From positions 7,857,493 through 7,921,492 of the forward strand of contig OU612071.1 in NCBI GenBank assembly GCA_914767715.1: a DNA stretch of 64,000 nt, in the 5' to 3' direction. The stretch's first letter is position 1, and the number at the start of each line of letters is the position of its first letter. A program made the translations under genes and the position numbers. The stretch comes from Membranipora membranacea (lineage: Eukaryota > Bryozoa > Gymnolaemata > Cheilostomatida > Membraniporidae). Positions 12,420-23,955 of this stretch are shown here, piece after piece. The notes beneath the pieces were generated by a model that saw nothing but the letters and a program-made list of their open reading frames with translations, was not told where the DNA came from and did no database searches.

Positions 12420-13715
12420 GATTGTTGTCCAAGATGAGAAATTTTGCTTATAATCTCAATTTCAGAAATCCCTCCCCTGCCTGGGAGTTGGGACCTTTAG
12501 CATGCTAAGCCAAAGCCATGCAGCTGAGCTACCCCTCACTGATGTTCCCTGGGTGCATATACACAATACATAATACACAACTGTTTTGTTTTGGCACATT
12601 TACAACATTCTATCACAAGCAAGCAAATGCACAGCATAACGTCCAAGTGATGATCTTCATACAAGTAGTTGTGGTATGCTCTAACCACAAGATTACGCTA
12701 TGAAATATTTTGTGAGCAGTGACATCGAAAAATGTTTGCTTTTGTCTGGCAAACTGTGGTATGATACTATGAGCAAGCAGTGATCATTAAACCAAAGAGT
12801 TACTCCTTGATTAAACTAAGATACCAATCATCAATCGTACAAAAAAGAATCAAACAGTCTTCCCACCCGGTGATGGTGAACAATTAGCGGCAGTCATAGG
12901 TATATGCGATACAAATTACCGACCCCCCATCCCCTCATCTACCCAGACTAACATACCAAACCTCACGGTAAATCTAAACTACGCGACAAATGATAATCTC
13001 TCATATCACCAACTCCTAACATCAGAGTTAACATGACAAAACTAAATCTAAATCAGAACTCGATAATATCGTTGTCAGACACTATAATACTAAGATTTAT
13101 TTGCTGAATATGGAGAAAATAGAATAGTGAATATGGAGAGAAAACTATTAATATTTTTATATATATATATATATATACATTCAGAGAAAATTTAGCTCAA
13201 TTACTGACAGTACCTGCAAATAAGGAAGTCACGGTAGTATAATAAGTTGCAAAAAAATTGTCATATTTTCATTTAACAAGTTTCATAAGACAGCTAACAT
13301 CGAATAAAGAAAACACAGCCTAATCGCTTGTAGAAGCGTCATCTATGCAACGAAATTTCCGCCACTTAAATAAAACAGAGAGGCAGGCATAGGGAGTGGG
13401 AGTCGTTGGAGCAGCTTCTTGAGATGAAGTCATTCCCTGGGGGGAAGTGTGAAGGCTTTGTATCGGCGATAGATTAATCGATCTTGGTTCAAGCGCGGTA
13501 CGATTTTGTCAAAACGCAATAGGTCAGGTCAGTCTAAGACGTCCACTGAGATCTCCCATCTATAAAAAAAACAACACCATACAGATAATTACCTCACAAG
13601 TTTATTCAATGGTGACCAAGAAACAGAAGATAAAAACAAATGCTAAAACCATTCTCACGGGTATTGCGCATCAGGCAACACTAGGAGCAATAGGATATCA
13701 TACTGAAACTCAAAA
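12420..13715. other. Single-copy spacer with tRNA-Ala-like relic and (TA)n
   Basis: This stretch is not repeated elsewhere in the window. On the minus strand, about 12536-12471 resembles a degenerate tRNA-Ala (TAGCTCAGCTGC as a D-arm, CTTAGCATG as an AGC anticodon loop), but the T-arm/B-box is poor. A (TA)n microsatellite lies at about 13159-13177. I see no gene. Confidence 0.4.
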
Positions 13716-14787
13716 TGCAATTATGATGTGTACACTTTCTGTGCTTACGAAATGTAACTCATATATTTTAAGGTTGAAGTTTGAGGCAAGAGCTGAGCGA
13801 TATGTTTTTTCGTCGTGTTTTATTGACGGCTCTCGATTTCATATGTCCATCATATCTCCCAATCACAGACACTGTAATGCACAGTCTCAAAGCTTTATTT
13901 CCAAGAGGCTATTGCTGTTCTGTGGTAAAGTAGGCTACTATCAGAAGCTACATGTTGCTGTATAGTTCTCAAAAAATCCACATATTGAAGGTAAAGTAAT
14001 ACTTCCGATGTAGTTGTCTCATATGGCATTATTTAGCAGATGCGTTGAGGCTGCGTATGGCAGTCAGTTTGAATTTTGTATTTCTCAGCTGTGTACTGGC
14101 TTGAAGTACAGTTATGTCTTGTAAGCTCTTGTGAGGTGATTCATTGATAGAAGTGGACTTGTTGTTGTTGTTATTAAATTGGTTGAACTAACCACATACT
14201 AGGCATTATTTGAATGGCTGTGGTCAAATATTGATTTAACATTAAACTGTGAAATAGGCTAAGATCATAATGTTCTCCTAGCAATCCTATAATAATTTTG
14301 TGGGTTACAAATGCATATTTCATATTAGCTTCTGAGCACAGAGAGTGATAAACCCCTCTTTTTCATGACAGCAATCCTTAGAATATGGGCTACAATTTGA
14401 TACAAGTTTCATCCCAGTCAAAGACTGCGCATAGATATACTCGAATATAATCGTGTAGTTTTATTGTCAGAGATTACTTCGGCTGTGAGATGAAACACAC
14501 ACAGTATTTGTGTGCATATCGGATCACTCTCAACATGATAAAAATCTCCCCAGCAGCTCGTTATATTATTTATAAAGTGAAGCATACAAAGTTAAATAAT
14601 ACTCGGCCTCATTCTTAGTAGCTGCAAATAAAAGTATTAGACAGTGTGTCTATTGGTGTTACTGAGTTTTATACCCAGCATGAAAAGAAGGTCAATCTTT
14701 GACTGTATTATCTCAGTGTGATCCCTGTTGAACACTGACACAGTGCACTGTAGTAGCCGAAATGTTATTGGAAATGATCAAAGGATG

Positions 14788-15845
14788 CCACCAAACTCTC
14801 CCCTAATAAACAAAAATTGACATGCAGGCTCTTTGATCTATGTTTATCATTCAAAAATAATTGTGATGTTGCTTTTCTGGGACAGATAGAGCTACATGGT
14901 TTTTGTTCATGGTATCACTGAAACTGATCTAAAATTGTTTTGAATTCCTCGGTTCCACACATTGCTGATAAGCTGATAAGGGTGCTGTAGTCGGGATTTA
15001 CAGTGGATTATCTATGTCATGTTAGATTTTTTCCTCCCTGCAGGCAGGCGATAATCAATTCATGTTTGAGCATGCTGTCAGGGCTCCGTGAAATGTTAAT
15101 CGAGTTTTGTTATCTCTGATAGAAACAAAAACGAATTCGCAAAAATGGTTTCTGGTATATTCAGACGCAAAGCCAATTTTTTCACTGGAGCTAAGATCAT
15201 CAATGTGCAGCAGCGACCAAGTTGAAGTGTTGACAGAACACCGCCACCTGCATTCTACAGACGTGATTGATCACAATAGTTAAATTGGAAAGGACTCGTC
15301 AATAATATACAGACAATGCCACTTTTTCTAAAATTACCTGTATTGCAATGTTCCCGTTAACCTGGTCACACTATGAAATCCAGAGAACTGTGTTACATAT
15401 AACGCCATGTGACTTTGATAAAGCCTGTGATTTTTGTCAGTGGGTGGGGGTGGGCGAGAAGAGAAGAATGAGTATAGGGGGGAACCATCAATGTAATCTC
15501 ATGATACTTTTTTGATGTGTTTTTTTTCACAGCAACGTGATTAATCACATTAAAGTAAACAGAATAATATGCCAAGCCATTGAATTGCAAAAACAGTTGA
15601 TGTAATATGTCGATTGAAATGTGATAACGAGTAAACCTATACTAATAGTTATTGCTATAGTTATTGGGGGTGGTGTGTGAAACTATCAAAAAGTATTTGG
15701 TCTCGAGAGAGCCGAAACGACCACAACTTGATTCACTTTTTGACATGAAGTTGAAAGCAAAATTGACTGAATTTTTACCACATTTGCTGGTTTAATTTAT
15801 AATCATACAATATTTTTCCCCACATGGTCTCAGTCGGGTTACCAC
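14788..15845. other. 1.06-kb segment present only in the right copy
   Basis: The left copy runs straight from its equivalent of 14787 to that of 15846 (junction at about 1077/1078). The segment contains, at about 15385-15545, an inverted copy of the C-rich stretch that follows it at about 15865-16015, giving a stem of about 150 bp per arm with a loop of about 320 bp. Its ends show no terminal inverted repeat. It may be an insertion here or a deletion from the left copy. Confidence 0.6.
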
Positions 15846-18009
15846 GTAGATGTTACTATAATGCATTGTGATTTGTGTAAAAAAAAACACATCGAAAAAG
15901 GATCATGAGATTACATTGATGGTTCCCCCCTATCTCTTTCACCCATCTCCCACCCCCACCCACTGACAAAAATCACCGGCTATATCAAAGTCACGTGGCC
16001 TTATGGTTTTACAAGTTACATGAAAATATTCCTACAATAGAGACCAATTCAATATGTGAGAAGATAAGTTGCAGGAGAAACCACCTCTATGTAAGGCCGA
16101 GTGTTTCGTAAATCTTTAGTGATTGCAGCTGTGCCAGAAGTTCTTCTGCGGCTCATATCCTCAGCCTAGAGATATGTGATAGACCCATCATAGCATTTAA
16201 AAATGAAAAAAAAGCGAGAAAACGTAACTAACCATGAAGTAAGTAACGATATTTTCATCAAAGCATGGATGCCGAATGATGTCAATGCCCTTAACAAAAA
16301 CATTATGGACACTACCGCTAAAAGTCCATAGCCGCCAAACACAAATGGATTTGTAAAGGCTCATAAAATAGGTAAGCATCCATTCAGCAACTTTGTATTT
16401 AGAGGTAATGAGTGGCACTGTGAAAAGGGCAGGCTCCGTCCCAAGGATCAGAACCTGCTTTTGTTTGTTCTTTGTATACAAGCAGTGAAACGGCGGTCTG
16501 GCAGCGACAGCTTCACTTCTCAGTTGGATACGTCATATTATATGGTGTCAATGCTCGCGCAAAAAAAATGATTACTTTCAATGAATGTTTAAAACTGGCA
16601 ACTTCTACGTAGAACAACAATTTAATAGTAGGCCTGCGACTGTCATTGTACATACCATGCAATCGGTACATCCTCCGCTGACCTGATATCATCATGAGAC
16701 TCGAAATGACTGCCTGGTGGTGTATTTATTTAGTAAGACGAGAACATACATATTTCCTAGCTCGTAAAAGTCGATTCGAACTATGTCAGCAGGTCAGAAT
16801 ACAATAGTTTTCAATTTATAGCAACTTCCCTATCCAGTTCTCAGTGGTCGCTGCAGCAGCAATTTAAAGTCTTCCCTGAGCTGCCAGCCTAAATACTCTA
16901 GAATGACTATCACAGCTAGACAGTCTTGCATAATAGGCAGTACTGTAACAATCACTAGACTCAATCTAGCATGATCTGCAAGCGTTATCAACAAGTGCTC
17001 AATCGACCATGAATTAACACACTGCTTCAATTATAACATATACTGCATTCATTAGGCAGGCGTGCTACAATATAAACTATCTTTGCAAAAGTAATGGCTA
17101 GAAAATTAATCATTGAAAATGAATGATGGCCACCAATGAAAGCCTGTAACTCCTCTGTTATGGAACCAAATGACATAAGATTGAAAATTTACAACAGATA
17201 ATTATGTACCATCTGAGAAAAACCCATAGTAATGAGTTCATTAGGAAATAAAATAAATTAGGTGGGTTAAAGGCATGTTTTTTTACCCTAAAAATACCCT
17301 TTTTCCCCCAAAAGTGATTAAAATTTTAGGTCAACCCTCATGAAAGACAAAATGTACAATGACCCATTGAAAAACCTTTCAAATGATAGCTCAAATATCC
17401 AAATCGGACAACAACTGCTCAAATTATCGCAGGTGGGTTAATCCCCCTTGAAGTCTATGTGATGGAAAGAAGTCACAGACCTGACTTTAACTACACTGTG
17501 GGGTTTTAGAAAGAGCATCCGTCCTTAAATGCTCCTGTGCCCCTTCATGATCCATACCATAGTTCTGTACTGATACCAGCAATAACACAATACCAAGCCA
17601 CATTGAGATTTCTCAGGGCAAAGTATCAATGTTCAGAGGCTGTGTCGTAACAAAGTACACTTTATGACACGGATCGGTTATTAGGGGGAGGTGATGACTT
17701 GTGCATACATGTGCATGTTTCCTAGTCGGTTCCAGTTGCAGGAAAGATAAGAGTTTGATAGTTTTATGAGGTATATTCCCTCTTCTATTTCGTAGGGCCC
17801 AGCAATTTGAGATCATTCTAAAAGGTTCAGATTGCTTACCTGATGCATGCTTCAATGGCATTGTCCCACTATGAAGATAACCAGGTTTACCAGGTTACAA
17901 TGATGGTAATGACATATCATGCTCCTTTTGTATGGGACCTGATAAAATTCCGTTTGCGGAAAACAGTTGATATTTGAGGTGTTGATAGATATAACATCCC
18001 AATTTTGCT

Positions 18010-18487
18010 CTAAAAGGTACACTAAGCATGTAGTGAATATATGTGTGTCTTGACACAGCATGGAACAATCTGCCCTTGTCTTCTACCATTACAGAACAAG
18101 CAACACTTTGCAGATATTGGGCAGGGGTTTGTAGGAAGCTCACGCAATGATCAACTGTGCAAGACAACGACTTTCTACAGATCGAATCAATATAATCATA
18201 GGCGAAGCGAATTATTCTACATCTGCTGCGAGTCTGTTTAACTTTAAGAAGGATCCGTCTGTCACTAAATACGCAATTGCCAATAATGTTATTAATCATT
18301 TCCTAGTCACTTCAAGTTGCAGAAATAGCAAAATTCAAATATATATTTAGGACAACGCTTATATCCAACTACTGGGCTGTGACATTCACATGCTTGGTTA
18401 CCATCGAGCTCCTGAAAATCTTGTTGGCATCCGGCTTCCATAAAACCAAATCATTACCATATTTAATCGCCTGACACCTGACCGCAA
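18010..18487 (+). other. Inserted fragment ending in a truncated promoter palindrome
   Basis: This plus-strand piece matches the reverse complement of about 10955-11430, the upstream flank of copy B. It stops inside the promoter palindrome: the left arm and ACCGCA are present, then the sequence switches at 18487 to the AGTTTGCAATAAAAGG sequence that belongs to the surrounding duplicate (as at about 3231). No TATA box, leader or peptide exon follows at this junction. Confidence 0.65.
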
Positions 18488-18644
18488 GTTTGCAATAAAA
18501 GGTACACTAAAACTTTTGTTCATATTGTGTTGTCATTCTTTTTTCATATTGATGGAAATAGTGCAAATATTGGTTATCCTGCACCAGACACCTGGTTTCA
18601 GGCTTCCCATTCTCCATTTTGAAACAATCACTTTAAATAATCAT

Positions 18645-18945
18645 ATATATTAGAGCCAAATTTGAGACCTACTCGTCGACTTTGTTACGACACAGCCATT
18701 AAAAGGCTTATAAACTCATGGTTATCTTTTGTTCAATACTCTGTGCTGAGAAATCTCAATGTGGCTTGGTATTGTGTTATTGCTGGTATCAGTACTGAAC
18801 TATGGTATGGATCATGAAGGGGCACAGGAGCATTTAAGGACGGATGGTCTTTCTGACACCCTGATATGTTTCGAATCAAGCAGGGAACCTCCTTATTGAA
18901 AGACCCATGCTCTATCCATTGCACCGCTCTGATTGGAAGGCTTAT
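18645..18945 (-). repeat. tRNA-headed SINE-like repeat, copy 2
   Basis: This is the same unit and orientation as 3395-3690, in the equivalent place upstream of gene C, so the two copies came with the segmental duplication. The minus-strand head is at about 18940-18865. Confidence 0.55.
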
Positions 18946-19421
18946 AATAAAAGTTAATTTATAACCATAATTTATAGTTGCATACAGGGGCTCCTAGTGG
19001 TAGTATCTGGGACTAATATCTGTACAAGAAGATTGATATTTACATGGTTTCAGGGTATTTCAAAAATATACATTCCAGGTCTATTGATGGAAATATCATT
19101 TTGTCCTTGGCAACAACTGAATGGCACATATATCAACCCTCATTATTTTAGGTCAGATGCCTGTAATGTTTAAACTAATGTGGGCACACTTTATGACACG
19201 GATTGGTTACTAGGGGGATGTGTTGAATTGTGCATGCATGTGCATGTTTCCTAGTCCCTTCCAGTTGCAGAAATAGCAAAATTCAAATATATATTTAGGA
19301 CAACGCTTACATCCAACTACTGGGCTGTGACATCTCACATGATTGGCTGCCATCAAATTCCTGAAAAACTTGTTGGCATCCGGCTTCCATAATCCAAATC
19401 ATTACCATATTTTTATCGCCT

Positions 19422-19583
19422 GACACCTGACCGCAGGTGTCATCTATTTAGGCACCCTATCAGAAACTTGTATTTTATATTTTAGACTTGGAATATGCAA
19501 TTGACACGACTATAAAAGTTGACATCATAATGAAGATAAGCATAAACTCTTCATCTGTTTACGTGAGTCAGCACATAATCGAG
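19422..19583 (+). promoter_or_regulatory. Promoter and leader exon of peptide gene C
   Basis: The palindrome is at 19422-19441 and TATAAA at 19511-19516. The leader ends after 19583. Again 162 bp. The donor is GAG|GTAATT in place of GTAAGT, a weaker site that could lower splicing of this copy. Confidence 0.65.
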
Positions 19584-19853
19584 GTAATTGAGCTACGATT
19601 TGCTTTATTTCTTTGTATTATTGTTGTTTCAAAATGTGTACGGACAATGACAATTGATATTGTGTTATTCGGAACTTCAAAATTTAAGCTATTCATTTTA
19701 ACTTGTGTTCAACCATTGCAAGAAAGACTGTTTTTTCTGGATACCAGCGCTCATGATTCACTCTTGACTGTTCATTGGGATCGAGTGGATCAATTTTAAT
19801 GCTTTCTGCGTTGTTAAACCTTCACTGTCTTCATTTGTTGAAGGAAAGACAAG

Positions 19854-20789
19854 ATGAGACCTAACATGTTTATTGCAGCAGTCATTCTGCTATTGTTTGG
19901 TGCAGTTGCGAAAGCAGTAACTATTCAATATAACATACTTCCCCGTAATAGATGACAAGTTCAACCATAACAATCAGATTACTGTATTTGGACCATAGTT
20001 TATCTATTATGTAATTGAATGATTTCTGAAATTTGATGACACAACTAACAACACAATAAATGCTGGCTTGTATTATTTTTATTGAAGTGCATTTTGACCA
20101 CTGTTCATGTCAAAGCAATCTCATAGCATTTAACAAAAAAGTAAATTAAATTGTACATAAAAATTATTTAATGATATAACCAACTTCCAAGTGTGAGATC
20201 CCAGGATTTAGAATGGTTAATATTAAAATGGTGATCCACTGGCAGTCCCCCAGTTGCTATACTTACACCAGAATCTATCACAAAAGAGTATTGGTCATAG
20301 GTAGTCTAGTCAACAACTTATCAGTGTCAATCTGTCACATGGGAATAATAAGCTCTAGGCTAGACCCATGCTAGATCCTTCAATTTTTTTGTGCCATTAG
20401 TGCCAACTATGTCTTAAGTGCGATCTTCATCTGGCGCCGTAAAATGTTATAACATGCTCCTGTAAGGAATTTGTGCATACTGTTATTGTTTTATGGTTTG
20501 TTTAGGACCAATGAAAAGACTTATTATCTATTGAAAATTAGCTTCCAAATAAAGATAGATGAAAACAATGTTTAAAATAATGATTCTTGGTTGTACACAT
20601 CAAGTATCTGCCTCAATTGCTCTTGTCCCTAATCCATAAATAACAATACTCGTTGACAGATATCAATGTTTTACTCGGACTCTATTTCTCTTGCAGGAGA
20701 AAGTGTGTGCATCTGTTTGCTCACCATCGGTCAAAACAGACGAAGGAGAGGTGAAAGTGAATTGCAGCATAACTTGTGTAGTCACATAG
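19854..20789 (+). CDS. Secreted cysteine-rich peptide precursor, copy C (4-Cys class)
   Basis: Coding exons are 19854-19916 (signal peptide, A-K-A end) and 20697-20789 (30-residue mature peptide). The signal exon starts at 19844. Intron 2 is 780 bp against about 1430 bp in A and E, from a deletion of about 0.65 kb in its middle. Cys spacing is CX3C-X14-CX3C as in A. Two mature residues differ from A near the third and fourth Cys, creating an N-C-S sequon that is shared with E. The poly(A) signal is at 20842-20847. The leader donor (GTAATT) and the intron 2 donor (GTAACT) are both weaker than in A or E, so reduced expression is possible, though the frame is intact. Confidence 0.7.
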
Positions 20790-21069
20790 TAATTATTATA
20801 TTTTATGACTTGTAATGAAACTAACAGAACTCAGAAAATTAAATAAACCTGAATTTATATGCGTACCAAACAATGCGTTTTTCATGGTTTTACTGATGAT
20901 GAAAAGTTCTAGATTGGCTGCGGGCAACCAGTAGCCTTTTTGTGGGTGTGTCCTAATATACAATACATTGTGGCCTTAAAACATCCATCAATTTATGATT
21001 TGAATTAACAAAGCTATTTTTCCAGCTAGTCAGCTTTAAAACAAGCCCCAAAAAATTACCCTCTTAGAC

Positions 21070-21480
21070 CATTACTATTTCTATCAGGTACTTCATGAAG
21101 AAGAGGCTTTATACACTCACTCATTACGTTATGGGCCATCACAGTGGCAGCCAGAAAATCTTGGTAAACTTCAGTTAGATGATATGCCCAATTTGGAATT
21201 ATAAAATATAGCTAGGTTATTGAACATTTATGAATAGGAGGGAAACTTTACAATAAGAAGGGACAGTTTACAATGGGGGGAACAGTTTAAAACAGGAAGG
21301 GACACTTCACAATGAGCATGTCACTATTATCCCCGGGTTAGTTTATTATATTGTGAAGTGTCCCGGGGTCGGTGCCCAAGTCATCGTAGATGCTGTGCCC
21401 ACCGACATATTTTACTCCACGCTGTTGAGGGCCTATGATGTGCCAATTACTGCATTTCAGAGGTTCGTAGCTTGTATCAG
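21070..21480. other. Spacer with degenerate repeats and a hairpin
   Basis: A roughly 19-25-bp motif of the type GGGA(C/A)A(C/G)TTTACAAT recurs about four times in 21240-21312. An inverted repeat (GGGACACTTCACAA at about 21299-21312 with its complement at 21351-21364) brackets a CCCCGGG site. No gene is visible. Confidence 0.5.
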
Positions 21481-21990
21481 GGTTAGATTAATCTGCAGTT
21501 TTTACCTGGTGTAACAACAATCTTAAACCCGGAGTAATATGAATTTTAATTTTTTCTCTTTTATAAAATCAAGGAAGTATTTTAGGTACTGGGTAGGGAT
21601 TTGAAAATTACATTTATATCTTGGCTGGAATCCATTTAGTTCTAATGCCAAAGGCAAAAATGTTTGACAGGAGAAATAGTTTGATAGATAAAGAAATCCT
21701 TATGAATTTGAATCCCCTTTATTTATCATTTTTTTCCTTGTTATGTAGTTATGTATGTCTTGGGATTGAGATAGTTCACAATCGTTTGATGAATAAACCT
21801 GGCCCTATATTTCGATGAAAAACTTTATCGATAGAATTTCATTATCTTTGACAGCATTAGAGTCTAGGGAAAACATTTGATTAGTAGAAAACACTCATTC
21901 TAGCTGATGAGGGCAATGCTTGGCACGTTAATGCCTTACTTCATGAGATTGAGCTGGTATTATTTGCGAATGACGTAATGGCTTCATTAA

Positions 21991-22502
21991 TAGACAGTTT
22001 TCTGAGATCTGATTCAGGCCTTAATTCGGAGTTGTCCTCTCTCCAGTTTGGTACTTTTAACTCACGTCACATAGGAAAAACGTGCTGAAAAGAGGGTTAT
22101 CTTGAAATCCGCTTATAGTTTGATAAAAAGGAATTTTGATTCAGATTATGCACCATCGAAAACTGATAGGGACATAGTTTGGGAAATATTTTTGGTATTC
22201 GGTTAGTCGATTTTATCAATTTCTGCCAGTTTTTCGGACCATTTGGCAGAATTTTTCTTGAATTTCATCACTAAAATTAAGATTTATCAACATTCAACCG
22301 TCCAATTATTTGGTAACCCTGTCTCACAGGGTTTTCAATGGTGCGGATTCTGTATCAAAAATCAATTTTATCCTAATATCAGCGGTTTTCAAGAAAACTC
22401 TCTTTCAGCACGTTTTTCCTATGCGGCATGGGATAAAAGTACCAAACCGGAGAGAGGACAACTCCGAATTGAGGCATAAATCAGAGCTCAGAAAACTGTC
22501 TA
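21991..22502. mobile_element. Foldback MITE with about 155-bp terminal inverted repeats
   Basis: The ends are TAGACAGTTTTCTGAG and its complement. The inverted arms run for about 155 bp (about 21991-22147 and 22345-22502) with scattered mismatches. The paralogous empty site is at about 8660-8675 (also about 42360), where the same flanks are joined directly. The join is compatible with a 2-bp AT duplication or with none. The short frames inside have no transposase features, so the element is non-autonomous. Superfamily not assigned. Confidence 0.8.
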
Positions 22503-22639
22503 TTGACAACAAAGAATTTGCATATTTATTCCATTGATGAGCACATTATTAAACTTTGTCAGCACAAGGAGCCGTATTTTGTATTTACATCATTCAGATT
22601 AAAACTTTGAGCTGTTTCACAGCAGCTCAGTCTTTTAAC

Positions 22640-23690
22640 TACTTTTGTCAGCACAGAAAAAAGCTCCAAATTCAGCCCAGCTTGAATTATTATAAATATT
22701 ATGCTTTTCTTTGAGTTTCTCTACATATATTTGCAGTTATAAATTATGTATGAATATAATTTATTGATAACTGATGTTCTTTTGACGATCAAAGCCACTT
22801 CAGTTCAGTATAAGAGCGAACTTCATCCACCTATAATTACGTAATATATATATATCATTATCACATTAATGAACGTTAACCTCACATCCTTACTCCTTCC
22901 TTTTGGTTTGACATCAAACTACATAATCATGATAATATACAGTCTTTGACAGATTGCAAGAATGAGTTTTGAGTCTTGAAATTTTAATTAACTTACAGTT
23001 TTTAAACCTTGACACACTGGGCAAGTGTATTGAAGTAGGCAAAAATGCAGTAGACACATTGGAGGCAACACCCTTGGAATACACCCAAGCCTTCTCTCCA
23101 GCCGTTCGTCTGGAAACAATAGCCTCTGACGATGGTTTCTTAATGGTCTGTAATATCTACTTAAACTGATTGGGAAATATACATACATAGCGACTCCAAG
23201 GATTTTAAAGACTTGTTGAAACAATGGCGTCATCTGCTATAGCATTAAACATGTCATTTCCGGAAGAATGATACTTAAAATTTAATCTTAGATTCAGTTT
23301 TTGGCTTTTGTCAGTTTCTTTTCTTTTCCTTTTTAAATTTTTAGAATTAAGTCATGCATGTTATGTTTAAATTATGAACCAAATTGCATAGAAAAAAAAA
23401 ACAGGGAACAACCCAAAACTGCCACATTTGGTTACCGCAGATGCCATTAGCTCAGCTAGAATATAGAACAGCCTTTTCAAATGACATCCATGGTTAATGG
23501 CAAATATTTGATCTTTATAAGTGACCCTTGAATGTTGCATCACATATTCATTCACTATTAGCTATCGTGACAGCAGCAGTACAAGCTAGATATCAGTTCC
23601 ATTAACTGCTGTTTCGCAAGTTGTCTTTCCCTTTTATAATGCAGGATAACTCCTGACCTTACTGGATAACGCATTATTATAGGACACCGG
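22640..23690. other. Spacer, no firm gene
   Basis: AT-rich unique sequence. A 66-codon frame at 22969-23169 has a possible acceptor (CTTACAG) just upstream, but it has no domain I recognise and an opposing 81-codon frame overlaps it. I see no promoter or neighbouring exon. Confidence 0.3.
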
Positions 23691-23955
23691 AAATTCCACT
23701 GTCTTAAAGTGAAGACAGCCAATGAGAATGTTTGGCTTAAAATAGACTGCGTATCATAATTATTTTAAGCCAATATGATGGTTTGGCTTAAAATAGACTA
23801 CGTGCCATAGTGCTTCAGCCAATGAGATTGTCTTGTGTAATATTTCCACATAAGGTGAAATCGTGCAATCAATGATGTAAGAAAGACTGAGAGCAAAACA
23901 TTTCATTTACAGGGAGAACCTCACCACACCTGCGATAAAGCAGCTCCTACAAAAA

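Larger units (their letters stand above)
13720..21065. repeat. Segmental duplication I, right copy (carries gene C)
   Basis: This is a direct repeat of 1-6495. It carries two segments absent from the left copy: 14788-15845 and 18010-18487. It lost about half of the peptide gene's intron 2. Nothing in 13720-19400 looks like an intact gene. Confidence 0.85.

Noticed and set aside
12471-12536. Functional tRNA-Ala gene on the minus strand
   Set aside because: The anticodon loop is convincing, but the B-box and acceptor pairing are poor; a relic is more likely.
13609-13965. 118-codon plus-strand frame
   Set aside because: Only its second half exists in the sister duplicate, where the frame differs. 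No recognisable domain.
16197-16481. 94-codon hydrophobic minus-strand frame
   Set aside because: The equivalent region of the sister duplicate (about 1440-1725) contains stops, and no domain is recognised.
22969-23169. 66-codon frame with a possible acceptor upstream
   Set aside because: No recognisable domain, no partner exon, and an opposing open frame overlaps it.
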